Assembly: GCA_017347485.1 (NCBI GenBank)
Contig: AP021857.1
Coordinates: forward strand, 2,895,390 to 2,959,389
DNA length: 64,000 bases
Direction of reading: 5' to 3'
Origin: Candidatus Desulfobacillus denitrificans
GTDB lineage: Bacteria > Pseudomonadota > Gammaproteobacteria > Burkholderiales > Rhodocyclaceae
The notes below the pieces were generated by a model, which was not told the origin of the DNA, did not search any database, and was given only the letters and a program-made list of their open reading frames with translations. Position numbers and translations under genes: made by a program. Shown in pieces: positions 18,774 through 26,309 of the stretch (position 1 is the first letter of the stretch; the number at the start of each line of letters is the position of its first letter).

Positions 18774-19207
18774 CTGGCGGGACGCAGCATCCGCGCCAGA
18801 CGCGGCGCCGGCCGCAGCAGATCGGCCAGCGTGTGGCGGTCCAGCTCGGCGAAGAAGGCGGCGGCGGCCTTCTTGAAGATGCCCTTCAGCAGGCAGGCCG
18901 ACGCAATGTTGCATTCGCAGCGCTCCGCGTCGAAGCATTCGACCAGTGCCAGGCTGTCCTCGGTGCCGCGCACCACCTCGCCGACGACGATGTCCTCGGG
19001 TGCAACGGCCAGGCGCAGGCCGCCGCCCCTGCCGCGCACCGTCTCGACATAGCCCTGCCGTGCCAGGAAGTGCACCACCTTCATGAGGTGGTTTTCCGAG
19101 ATACCATAGGCGGCGGCGATCTCGGCGATGGTGACGAGTCCGTCGCGCCGCACGCCGAGATACATCAGCACGCGCAAGGTGTAGTCGGAAAAGGCAGTCA
19201 GCCGCAT
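18770..19207 (-). CDS. nsrR: nitric-oxide-sensing Rrf2 regulator
   Basis: This 145-residue Rrf2-family protein starts MRLTAFSDYTLRVLMYL, has a winged helix-turn-helix (IAAAYGISENHLMKVV near residue 32) and three cysteines in CFDAERCECNIASAC near residues 91-105 that should hold an NO-sensitive Fe-S cluster. The C-terminal LDRHTLADLL matches NsrR better than IscR. NsrR usually represses NO detoxification and denitrification genes. It is divergent from the DUF59 operon, and two AAGATGTATTT boxes lie in the shared 116-base gap. Confidence 0.87.
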   Translation of the reverse strand: MRLTAFSDYTLRVLMYLGVRRDGLVTIAEIAAAYGISENHLMKVVHFLARQGYVETVRGRGGGLRLAVAPEDIVVGEVVRGTEDSLALVECFDAERCECNIASACLLKGIFKKAAAAFFAELDRHTLADLLRPAPRLARMLRPAS

Positions 19208-19239
19208 GGGTGCCGCTCCTCTGCAGGAAACGCCAAGGA

Positions 19240-19250
19240 AAGATGTATTT
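19240..19250 (+). promoter_or_regulatory. putative NsrR box, copy 1
   Basis: AAGATGTATTT lies 33 bases upstream of nsrR. It matches the known NsrR half-site pattern (AAGATG-YATTT type). It is upstream of the plus-strand promoter and may serve autoregulation. Confidence 0.6.
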
Positions 19251-19257
19251 CAGATGT

Positions 19258-19285
19258 TGATTATCCCGGAAACGGGTGGTATAGT
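19258..19285 (+). promoter_or_regulatory. putative sigma-70 promoter for the DUF59 operon
   Basis: TTGATT (19258-19263) and TATAGT (19280-19285) are 16 bases apart. A CCCG-GAAA-CGGG inverted repeat sits in the spacer, and the second NsrR-like box begins two bases after the -10 element, well placed for repression. Confidence 0.55.
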
Positions 19286-19286
19286 G

Positions 19287-19297
19287 AAGATGTATTT
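19287..19297 (+). promoter_or_regulatory. putative NsrR box, copy 2
   Basis: An exact second AAGATGTATTT directly after the proposed -10 element, where a bound repressor would block the transcription start of the plus-strand operon. Confidence 0.6.
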
Positions 19298-19323
19298 TCG
19301 GTACTGCTTATAAGGAACCTGCG

Positions 19324-19647
19324 ATGACGGACCCGATAGCGAACATGCCGACGGAAGAGGCGATCCGCGCCGCCCTGCGCAGCGTGATCGACCCGGAAGT
19401 GGGCATGAACGTCGTCGACCTCGGCCTGGTCTACGGCATCGACATCGCGCCGAACCGGGTGCGTGTCGCCATGACCATGACGACGCCGGCCTGTCCCATG
19501 GGTTCCATGATTACCGAAGATGCACGCGAGGCGATTCGCGACATCGCGCCGGAAGGCGCCGACGTCGTCGTCGACCTGGTCTGGGATCCCCCCTGGGACT
19601 CGGAGCGGATGTCGGAGAATGCCAAGCGACACTTCGGCTGGTCCTAG
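19324..19647 (+). CDS. DUF59/MIP18-family iron-sulfur assembly protein
   Basis: This 107-residue protein is a stand-alone DUF59 domain (SufT/PaaD-like). The conserved starts IDPEVGMNVVDLGLVYGI near residue 22 and TTPACPMGSM near residue 53 are visible, the latter holding the family cysteine. Such proteins help mature or repair Fe-S clusters. It is the first gene after the NsrR-like boxes, so cluster repair under nitric-oxide stress is a reasonable inference. It is followed by a DUF2249 gene 32 bases on. Confidence 0.87.
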   Translation: MTDPIANMPTEEAIRAALRSVIDPEVGMNVVDLGLVYGIDIAPNRVRVAMTMTTPACPMGSMITEDAREAIRDIAPEGADVVVDLVWDPPWDSERMSENAKRHFGWS

Positions 19648-19679
19648 CCGAGCCATCCCAACCCGACAGGAGACGAAAC

Positions 19680-19922
19680 ATGACCACCGCAACCGCAGAA
19701 CCCACCGTCGACGTGCGCAACATCGTGCCGCGCGAGCGCCATCCGCTGATTTTCGACACCTTCCGCCAGCTCGGCGCCGGCGAAGCCTTCCAACTGGTGA
19801 ACGACCACGACCCGAAGCCGCTCTACTACCAGTTCCAGGCCGAACTCGGCCCGGTATTCAGCTGGGACTACCTCGAGACCGGTCCGGAGGTCTGGAAGGT
19901 TCGCATCGCCAAAACCGCCTGA
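19680..19922 (+). CDS. DUF2249 domain protein
   Basis: This 80-residue protein is a complete DUF2249 domain: DVRNIVPRERHPLIFDTF near residue 11, LVNDHDPKPLYYQF near residue 39 and WDYLETGPEVW near residue 62. The family often occurs with denitrification and NO-response genes; its biochemical role is not established. A AGGAG site precedes ATG 19680. It lies seven bases before the membrane-protein gene and is surely cotranscribed. Confidence 0.87.
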   Translation: MTTATAEPTVDVRNIVPRERHPLIFDTFRQLGAGEAFQLVNDHDPKPLYYQFQAELGPVFSWDYLETGPEVWKVRIAKTA

Positions 19923-19929
19923 CCGAAGC

Positions 19930-20997
19930 ATGGCAGACGTCCGGCCGCCCTGGCGCGTCCCGTTGCTGATATTGGGTTTCGCCAGCCTCATCGTCGGCGT
20001 GGGCGCCGGATTGCTGCGGCTGGGCTGGTCCGTGCCGCAGCCGGCGGCGGCCCTTGCCGCCTTTCACGGTCCGCTCATGGTGAGCGGCTTCTTCGGCACG
20101 GTGATCAGCCTCGAACGCGCCGTGGCGCTGGCGCGGCGTTGGGCGTATCTAGGTCCGCTGGCGGCCGGCGCTGGCGGGCTGGCGCTGATTCTCGGCGCCG
20201 CGCCGGCCCTCGCGCAGGTGCTGCTCGCGCTCGGCAGCGCCGGCCTGCTCGCCGGCTCCGTCTCGGTCTTCCTGCGCCAGCGCGCCCTGTTCACCTTCAC
20301 GCTGGCGGCCGGCGCCGCCAGCTGGCTTACCGGCAATCTGCTCTGGCTGGGCGGCTTTTCCGTGTACGAAGTAGTGCCCTGGTGGGCCGGCTTCCTCGTC
20401 CTGACCATCGCCGGCGAACGCCTGGAGCTGTCGCGCTTCCTGCCGCCCTCGCCCATCGCCCAGCGCGCCTTCGCCGCCGTGCTGGCAGGACTGACTTTTG
20501 GCATGGCACTGCAGGCGCAGTTGTTTGGCGCGGCCCTGGTGGCGCTGACATTGTGGCTGCTGCGCCAGGACATCGCCCGCCGCACGGTGAAGGAAAAGGG
20601 CTTGACGCGCTTCATCGCCGTCTGCCTGCTGTCGGGTTATGCCTGGCTGGCGGTGGCCGGGACGATCATGCTCGGTGCGGGGCTGGCACCGGGCAGCGCA
20701 GCCTACGACGCGGCCCTGCATGCCCTCATGCTCGGCTTCGTCTTCTCGATGGTGTTCGGCCACGCGCCGATCATCTTTCCGGCCGTCCTGCGCGTGGCGG
20801 TGCCCTATCATCCGCTGTTCTACGCGCCGCTGGCGCTGCTGCATCTTTCGCTGCTCGTGAGGCTGGCTGGCGACGCGGCCTCCATGCCCGAATTGCGCAG
20901 CGCGGGAGGGCTGCTGAATGCCGTGGCGCTGGCCGCCTTCATCCTGAACACCGTCGCCGCCGTGATCCGCGGCGGGTTGAGGAAAAAAGCTAGCTGA
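19930..20997 (+). CDS. polytopic membrane protein in the NsrR-linked operon
   Basis: This 355-residue integral membrane protein has roughly ten hydrophobic helices and few charges. Short histidine-bearing segments (AAFHGPLMVSGFFG near residue 42, LHALMLGFVFSMVFGHAP near residue 267) resemble heme- or copper-related membrane proteins of the NnrS type, but I do not firmly recognise the family. It is the third gene of the operon led by DUF59 and is probably NO-responsive. Its last eight bases overlap the convergent HDOD gene. It carries copy 6 of the recurring word. Confidence 0.7.
   Translation: MADVRPPWRVPLLILGFASLIVGVGAGLLRLGWSVPQPAAALAAFHGPLMVSGFFGTVISLERAVALARRWAYLGPLAAGAGGLALILGAAPALAQVLLALGSAGLLAGSVSVFLRQRALFTFTLAAGAASWLTGNLLWLGGFSVYEVVPWWAGFLVLTIAGERLELSRFLPPSPIAQRAFAAVLAGLTFGMALQAQLFGAALVALTLWLLRQDIARRTVKEKGLTRFIAVCLLSGYAWLAVAGTIMLGAGLAPGSAAYDAALHALMLGFVFSMVFGHAPIIFPAVLRVAVPYHPLFYAPLALLHLSLLVRLAGDAASMPELRSAGGLLNAVALAAFILNTVAAVIRGGLRKKAS
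20476..20496 (+). repeat. recurring spaced word, copy 6
   Basis: GCCGT, eight bases, GACTGACT, then TTTG, in the sense strand of the NsrR-linked membrane protein (AVLAGLTF). Confidence 0.8.
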
Positions 20998-22135
20998 TCT
21001 GCAGGTTGTCGGCGAAGACGAGCGCCTCGAGCTGGGCGCGGTTGACGGTCGGCGGTGCCAGCTGCAGTTCGGCGACCAGCGCGGCGTAGCGGGCGTAATC
21101 GGCTTGCTCGCTCGCCCGGGCCAGGGCCAGGAACGGCGCATACGGGCCGCTGCCGGAAATCAGCGCGTCGTTGATGGTGTCGGGCAGGTGCATGTCGGCC
21201 AGCGCGGTCTCCATCAGCACGCCGAGCAGGATGTCGAGCAGCGAGAAAGCGCCGGTAATGAAGAGGTTGTCCGACTCGCCCTTGTCCACATAGCCCTGCG
21301 CGGTCAGCTCCATGAAGCGTCCGCGCGCGATGGCCGCCTGCATCAGGGCCGGCGCGGCGGCGTCCTTGCTGGAGGTGACCAGCAGCAGCGACAGCCACTT
21401 GTTCAGCTTCTCGTAGCCGAGCATGGTGACGGCGTGGCGGAAGGACTGGATTTCCACGGTGAGGCCGAAGCCGGCGGAATTGATGTAGCGCAGCAGCTTC
21501 ACCGAGAGGGCGACGTCCTGCTTCAGCGCCGCCTCGATCTCCTTGATGTCGGCGTTGGCGCGCACCAGGTTGAGCAGACGGATGATTTGCGCCTGGCCCG
21601 GGTTGAGCTTCTTCGCCGGCGTCACGCCCTTCAGGAAGAACCAGCCGGCGGCGCCGCCGAAGCCCTTGTTGATGCACGCGTCGAACTGGGCGTTGTCCGC
21701 CAGGCCCTTGGCCAGCAGCAGCCCCGGCGCACCGGCGATGCCGGCTGCCGCATCGGCCAGGATGAAGCGGAAATCGATGCCGGCCGGCAGCGCCATGCCG
21801 GCGCTGAAGCCGTCCAGGCACATCGACACCCCCGCCTGCTGCAGGCGCTGCATCAATTCGACGGTGGCGGGATTGCCGACGGCGGCCGCCGGGATCTCGA
21901 TCATGGCGTTCTGCGGCACCTGCCAATCGAGCAGCCCGCTGTCCGGGGCAGCCCCGCCCTGGCCGACGAACACGGTACGGCCGGCCGGCCATGCCTCCGA
22001 GAGCCGGTTCAGCTCGGCGGCGATTTGGGCGCTCGTGCCGGCTCCGCCCGGGGCGCACGCCGTCAATCGGGTGGCGGTAATGGCGCGGCTGCGGTTAAGC
22101 ACCGGCTCACGGCTGATGAGGATGTTTGCGCTCAT
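20990..22135 (-). CDS. HDOD-domain signalling protein with degenerate EAL-like N-terminus
   Basis: This 381-residue cytoplasmic protein begins ILISREPVLNRSRAITATRL, typical of the EAL-HDOD (YuxH-like) class, but no EAL catalytic motif is present in the first 180 residues. The HDOD domain begins near residue 185 (IIRLLNLVRANADIKEIEA) with SVKLLRYINSAGFGL near residue 214. Such proteins act in signalling without known catalysis. Its start overlaps the stop of the reductase gene by four bases, so the two are translated from one message. Confidence 0.8.
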   Translation of the reverse strand: MSANILISREPVLNRSRAITATRLTACAPGGAGTSAQIAAELNRLSEAWPAGRTVFVGQGGAAPDSGLLDWQVPQNAMIEIPAAAVGNPATVELMQRLQQAGVSMCLDGFSAGMALPAGIDFRFILADAAAGIAGAPGLLLAKGLADNAQFDACINKGFGGAAGWFFLKGVTPAKKLNPGQAQIIRLLNLVRANADIKEIEAALKQDVALSVKLLRYINSAGFGLTVEIQSFRHAVTMLGYEKLNKWLSLLLVTSSKDAAAPALMQAAIARGRFMELTAQGYVDKGESDNLFITGAFSLLDILLGVLMETALADMHLPDTINDALISGSGPYAPFLALARASEQADYARYAALVAELQLAPPTVNRAQLEALVFADNLQIS

Positions 22136-23160
22136 GGGTGTGTGGATTCGGCACTGAAAGTGAAAGCATCGGCAAAAAAGTCCTCATTCTTTAGGCCGCA
22201 CTGCGCGGACAGTTCGCGCCGCGCCGCGTCGATCATGGCCGGTGCGCCGCAGGCATAGACCTGGTGGCCGGACAGGTCGGGGAAGTCGGCCATCACCGCC
22301 CGGTGCACCAGGCCGGTACGGCCCTGCCAGGCGTCGGCTGCCGACGGTTCGGACAGCACAGGCACATATCCCGGGCCGGCAAGACTGGCGGCCCAGCCTT
22401 CCGCCAGTACCTGCAGGTAGAGGCCGGCCCGATCGCGGGCTCCCCAATACAGGGTCATCGGGCGCGTCGATTTCCTCTGAATCGCATGCTCGACGAGCGC
22501 CTTGATCGGGGCGAAACCGGTGCCGCCGGCGAGCAGGATGGCCGGCTTGTCGCTATCCTCGCGCAAAAAGAAATCGCCATGCGGCCCCTCCAGTCGCAGG
22601 ATGTCGCGCTCCTTCATCGTCTCGAACACGTGCCCGGTGAAGTGGCCGCCGGGCACCCGGCGCACGTGCAGTTCCAGGCATTCGTCGGTTTCGGGCGCAT
22701 TGGCGATGGAAAAGCTGCGGCGGCGGCCATCTTTCAGCAGGATGTCGATGTACTGGCCGGCGAGAAACTGCAGGCGTTCGTTGGCGGGAAGCTTGAGTTG
22801 CAGCAGCATCACATCAGGGGCCAGCCGCTGCATTTTCTGGACGCGGCAGGGCAGCGTCTTGACGGCGACGTCGCGCACGGGATCCGCTTCGCGCGACTCG
22901 ATGACGAGGTCCGACAGCGGCCGCGCACAGCAGAACAGGGCATATCCTTTTGCCAGCTCGGCCTCGCTCAGTGTGCCCTCGGTGTACAGGCCGCGGTCAA
23001 CCTGTCCGGAGATCACGCGCCCCTTGCAGGCGCCGCAGGCCCCGTTGCGGCAACCGTAGGGCAGGTTGATGCCGGCCGCCAGCGCGGCGCGCAGAACGGT
23101 ATTGCCGGGCTCGGCGGCAAATTGGTGCCCGCTGGATTCGATCGTGATGCGATGGGCCAT
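22132..23160 (-). CDS. ferredoxin-type NAD(P)H reductase (2Fe-2S + FAD)
   Basis: This 342-residue flavoprotein has an N-terminal plant-type 2Fe-2S domain (PYGCRNGACGACKG near residue 36, fourth ligand in FCCARP near residue 79), an FAD domain (RRRSFSIANAP near residue 145) and a NAD domain (LLAGGTGFAPIKAL near residue 215, ending YACGAP). It resembles the proteins named CDP-6-deoxy-glucoseen reductase in betaproteobacteria and phenol-hydroxylase-type reductases; no partner oxygenase or sugar gene is nearby, so the electron acceptor is unknown. ATG 23160 gives the normal N-terminus. Confidence 0.85.
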   Translation of the reverse strand: MAHRITIESSGHQFAAEPGNTVLRAALAAGINLPYGCRNGACGACKGRVISGQVDRGLYTEGTLSEAELAKGYALFCCARPLSDLVIESREADPVRDVAVKTLPCRVQKMQRLAPDVMLLQLKLPANERLQFLAGQYIDILLKDGRRRSFSIANAPETDECLELHVRRVPGGHFTGHVFETMKERDILRLEGPHGDFFLREDSDKPAILLAGGTGFAPIKALVEHAIQRKSTRPMTLYWGARDRAGLYLQVLAEGWAASLAGPGYVPVLSEPSAADAWQGRTGLVHRAVMADFPDLSGHQVYACGAPAMIDAARRELSAQCGLKNEDFFADAFTFSAESTHP

Positions 23161-23202
23161 GGCGGCAGGAGCAAGCTGTAGGCTGGCTGTTAAAATGCGC
23201 GG

Positions 23203-24081
23203 GTGCAACGATTGCTCATCATTGGCTGCGGCGACATCGCGCGGCGCGCCCTCCCCTGGCTGGTCAAGCATTACCGCGTGTATGCAGCGGTTCGTACCGA
23301 TGCGCGCTGCGGCGAGCTGCGCGCCCTGGGCGTCACTCCCTTGCGCGCCGACCTCGACGTGCCGCATACGCTGAAGCGGCTGGCCGGCATCGGCAGCCTG
23401 GTGCTGCACTTTGCGCCGCCGCAGGAAACCGGCCAGTCCGACCGGCGCACGCAGGCGCTGCTGGCGGCGCTTTCGAGCCGAAAAATTCTACCACGCCGCC
23501 TCGTCTACCTCAGCACGAGCGGGGTCTATGGGGATTGCGGCGGAGCCCGAGTTGCCGAGGAGCGCCCGCTGCGTCCGCGATCCTCCCGAGCCCGCCGCCG
23601 CGTCGATGCCGAAACGCGGCTCCGGCGCTTCGGCCGCAACCGGCGCGTCGCCGTCTCCATCCTGCGCGCACCGGGCATCTACGCGGGTGACCGTTTGCCG
23701 CTGGCACGGCTCGCGCGCGGGCTGCCCCTGCTGCGCGAGGAGGAAGATGTTGTCACCAGCCACATCCACGCCGACGATCTGGCCGCCATTGCCATCGCTG
23801 CCCTCGCGCGCGGAAGGGCGGGGCGGGCTTACAATGCCTGCGACGATTCGGCGCTGAAGATGGGCGGATACTTCGACTTGCTGGCCGACAGATTCGGCCT
23901 GCCGCGCGCCCCGCGACTGCCGCGCACGGAAATCACCTCGCGCCTGACGCCCGCAATGCTGTCTTTCATGGAGGAATCGCGACAGCTGGCCAACCGGCGC
24001 ATCAAGCGCGAACTGGGTGTGCGGCTCCAGTATCCCGACGTCGCCACCGCGCTGGACCGCCTGCTGCCGGAGGAAAACTGA
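23203..24081 (+). CDS. NAD-dependent epimerase/dehydratase-like (SDR) protein
   Basis: This 292-residue Rossmann-fold protein begins LLIIGCGDIARRALPWL, a nucleotide-binding pattern, and has VYLSTSGVYGD near residue 101 and LRAPGIYAGDRLPL near residue 150. It resembles YeeZ-type extended SDR proteins; the usual YxxxK catalytic pair is not clear, so enzyme activity is uncertain. The start is GTG 23203. It is one base from hemJ and probably in one operon with hemJ and rlmL. Confidence 0.78.
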   Translation: MQRLLIIGCGDIARRALPWLVKHYRVYAAVRTDARCGELRALGVTPLRADLDVPHTLKRLAGIGSLVLHFAPPQETGQSDRRTQALLAALSSRKILPRRLVYLSTSGVYGDCGGARVAEERPLRPRSSRARRRVDAETRLRRFGRNRRVAVSILRAPGIYAGDRLPLARLARGLPLLREEEDVVTSHIHADDLAAIAIAALARGRAGRAYNACDDSALKMGGYFDLLADRFGLPRAPRLPRTEITSRLTPAMLSFMEESRQLANRRIKRELGVRLQYPDVATALDRLLPEEN

Positions 24082-24082
24082 A

Positions 24083-24496
24083 ATGCTGTGGATCAAGTGG
24101 CTGCACATCGTCTTCATGGTGGCCTGGTTCGCCGGCCTGTTCTACCTGCCGCGCCTGTTCGTTTATCACGCCATGAGCGAGGACGCGCCGAGCCGCGAAC
24201 GCTTCAAGCTCATGGAACGCAAGCTCTACTACGGCATCATGGCGCCGGGCGCCATCCTCACGATCGCCTTCGGCCTCTGGCTGTGGTTCGGCTACGGGCC
24301 GTGGGGTTACTGGATCCATGCCAAGTTCGCACTGGTGCTGGTGCTGCTCGTCTACCATCTGTACTGCGGCAGTCTGCTGAAAAATTTCGCGGCGGACCGC
24401 AACACGAAAAGCCACGTCTGGTTCCGCTGGTTCAACGAGTTCCCCGTGCTGATTCTCCTCGTCGCGGTCTGGCTGGTGCTGTTCAAGCCATTTTGA
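24083..24496 (+). CDS. hemJ: protoporphyrinogen IX oxidase HemJ
   Basis: This 137-residue membrane protein converts protoporphyrinogen IX to protoporphyrin IX in heme synthesis. Four hydrophobic helices are visible, with the conserved WLHIVFMVAWFAGLFYLPR opening and a HAKFALVLVLLVYH segment near residue 78 whose histidines probably bind heme. Length and pattern fit HemJ. A GGAGG site precedes the ATG. Its stop overlaps the rlmL start by one base (TGATG), indicating coupled translation. Confidence 0.9.
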   Translation: MLWIKWLHIVFMVAWFAGLFYLPRLFVYHAMSEDAPSRERFKLMERKLYYGIMAPGAILTIAFGLWLWFGYGPWGYWIHAKFALVLVLLVYHLYCGSLLKNFAADRNTKSHVWFRWFNEFPVLILLVAVWLVLFKPF

Positions 24497-25647
24497 TGGA
24501 GCGCTTCTTCGCCACCTGCCCGCGCGGGCTGGAACCCCTGCTGGCAGAGGAACTGCGGGCAGCCGGTGCCACGCACACCGAATCCGTTCCCGGCGGCGTC
24601 GGCTTCGCCGGCAACTGGGACACCTGCTATCGCGCCAACCTGTGGAGCCGCTTGGCCACCCGCATCCTCTGGTGCGTCGCCCGCGGCCCCTACCGGCGCG
24701 AAGAGGACATCTACCGACTGGCATGCGCCGCCCCCTGGCACGAGTTCTTCGCCGTGCGCCGCACGCTGCGTGTCTACATGACGGCGATCCGCAGTCCGCT
24801 GAAGAGCCTGGATTTCACCACACTGCGCATCAAGGATGCGGTATGCGACCGCTTCCGCGCCGAAACCGGCGAGCGCCCCAGCGTGGATACCGCCGAGCCG
24901 AACGTGCGCATCCACGCCTTCCTCACCGACCGCGAGGCGACGCTGTATCTCGACACCTCGGGCGAGCCGCTCTACAAGCGCGGCTACAAGTTCGCCTCGG
25001 TCGAGGCGCCGCTGAAGGAAAACCTGGCCGCCGGCATTCTGCAGATGGCGGGCTGGCAGCCCGGCACGCCGCTGCTCGACCCGATGTGCGGCTCGGGCAC
25101 CTTCCTGCTCGAGGCGGCCCTGATGGCTCACGGCATCGCGCCGGGATTGGAGCGCAAGTTCGGCTTTTTCCGCCTGAACAATTTCGATGCGGCGCTCTGG
25201 CAGAAACTCCTGACGGATGCGGAAGGACGCAGGCAGCCGGTCGTGCCGCAATCGATCTTCGGCAGCGACATCAGCCTGGACCAGGTCGCGCGGGCGCGGC
25301 AGAATCTCGCCGCGGCAGGCCTGCTTGAATGCGTGCGGCTGGAGTGCATCGACATGCTGGAGCGCACGCCGCCGGCGCCGAAAGGCGTGCTCGTCGCCAA
25401 CCCGCCCTATGGCGTGCGGCTGGAGGAGGCGGAACGGCTGGCGGCCTTCTATCCGAAGCTGGGCGATGCGCTCAAGCAGCGCTTCGCCGGCTGGCGCTGC
25501 TATTTCCTCTCCGCGGATCCGCAAATGCCGAAGCTGATCGGCCTGAAGGCCTCGAAGCGCACGCCGCTGTTCAACGGCGCGCTGGAGTGCCGTCTGCTGG
25601 AATACGGAATCGTCGCCGGCACGCACCGGCGGCAAAAGCCCGCGTAA
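24496..25647 (+). CDS. rlmL: THUMP-domain 23S rRNA guanine-N2 methyltransferase (RlmL-like)
   Basis: This 383-residue enzyme has an N-terminal ferredoxin-like/THUMP region (FFATCPRGLEPLLAEEL at the start) and a Rossmann methyltransferase domain with LLDPMCGSGTFLLEA near residue 193 and catalytic NPPYGVRLEE near residue 302. It matches the N-terminal half of E. coli RlmKL and lacks the RlmK part, as is common outside gammaproteobacteria. It should modify 23S rRNA. The IS200-like element begins directly after its stop codon. Confidence 0.85.
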   Translation: MERFFATCPRGLEPLLAEELRAAGATHTESVPGGVGFAGNWDTCYRANLWSRLATRILWCVARGPYRREEDIYRLACAAPWHEFFAVRRTLRVYMTAIRSPLKSLDFTTLRIKDAVCDRFRAETGERPSVDTAEPNVRIHAFLTDREATLYLDTSGEPLYKRGYKFASVEAPLKENLAAGILQMAGWQPGTPLLDPMCGSGTFLLEAALMAHGIAPGLERKFGFFRLNNFDAALWQKLLTDAEGRRQPVVPQSIFGSDISLDQVARARQNLAAAGLLECVRLECIDMLERTPPAPKGVLVANPPYGVRLEEAERLAAFYPKLGDALKQRFAGWRCYFLSADPQMPKLIGLKASKRTPLFNGALECRLLEYGIVAGTHRRQKPA

Positions 25648-25651
25648 GTAT

Positions 25652-25670
25652 CCCCCGGCAAAGCCGGGGG
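25652..25670. repeat. terminal hairpin of the IS200-like element (tnpA 3' side)
   Basis: Perfect 8-bp stem CCCCCGGC/GCCGGGGG with an AAA loop, five bases after the rlmL stop. It probably also acts as an outward-facing structure at the end of the rlmL transcript. Confidence 0.75.
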
Positions 25671-25752
25671 CTTTAGTTTGTGAGCCGCTCGAAGCGGCAG
25701 GCGGGGTCGCTTACGCGGCCCCGGTCTATCGGAGCCACCTGACGGTGGCCAT

Positions 25753-26184
25753 TCAACGCCACAGGTTCATCTGATCCAGTCGATCGTCTTCGCGCTCCTG
25801 GTTCCTGATGTACTCCCGGATCACCGCTTCGTCCCGACCTACCGTCGAAACAAAGTACCCCCTGGCCCAGAAGTGCTGTCCGACGAAGTTGCGCTTGCGC
25901 TCCCCATAGACCCGGGCCAGGTGAATCGCGCTCTTGCCCTTGATGTACCCGATCACCTGGGATACCGCGTACTTGGGCGGGATCGCGATCATCATGTGCA
26001 CGTAGTCCTGGCACAGGTGCCCTTCCTCGATCCGGCTCTCCTTCTGCTCGGCCAGCCTACGGAATACCTCCCCCAGGTGCGGCCTGAGCTTCTCGTACAG
26101 CGTCTTTCTCCTGCACTTGGGAATGAATACCACGTGGTATTTGCACTCCCACTTGGTGTGGCTTAGGCTCTCGAACTCGTCCAT
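25753..26184 (-). CDS. tnpA: IS200-like Y1 transposase TnpA
   Basis: This 143-residue protein is full length for TnpA. Family segments include KYHVVFIPKCRRK near residue 16, VIGYIKGKSAIHLAR near residue 77, HFWARGYFVSTVG near residue 104 and the catalytic tyrosine in REYIRNQE near residue 125. The HUH metal motif, normally DHVHM, reads DYVHM near residue 62: the first histidine is tyrosine (codon TAC instead of CAC). The protein may therefore be inactive, unless this subgroup tolerates tyrosine. The ORF is otherwise intact. Confidence 0.87.
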   Translation of the reverse strand: MDEFESLSHTKWECKYHVVFIPKCRRKTLYEKLRPHLGEVFRRLAEQKESRIEEGHLCQDYVHMMIAIPPKYAVSQVIGYIKGKSAIHLARVYGERKRNFVGQHFWARGYFVSTVGRDEAVIREYIRNQEREDDRLDQMNLWR

Positions 26185-26269
26185 CGTGAAATTCCCTTTC
26201 GTGTGCTTGGCGGCTCACGACGGGGAGTTTCCTCGATGGACTCCCTAAAATGTCAAACTTCTACTGCCT

Positions 26270-26286
26270 CCCCGGCAAAGCCGGGG
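26270..26286. repeat. terminal hairpin of the IS200-like element (tnpA 5' side)
   Basis: Perfect 7-bp stem CCCCGGC/GCCGGGG with AAA loop, near-identical to the other end of the element. Confidence 0.75.
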
Positions 26287-26309
26287 GGTCTCCCTTGGTA
26301 GGCTGGCGG

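Larger units (their letters stand above)
25650..26292 (-). mobile_element. IS200/IS605-family insertion sequence (tnpA only)
   Basis: A single-gene element of about 640 bases between rlmL and pilU. It is bounded by two near-identical hairpins (25652-25670 and 26270-26286), each a CCCCGGC/GCCGGGG stem with an AAA loop, as expected of the subterminal hairpins recognised by Y1 transposases. There are no terminal inverted repeats or target duplications, consistent with the family. Exact ends cannot be fixed by eye. A further stem (GGGAGT/ACTCCC, about 26223-26244) precedes the transposase start and may limit its translation. Confidence 0.85.
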
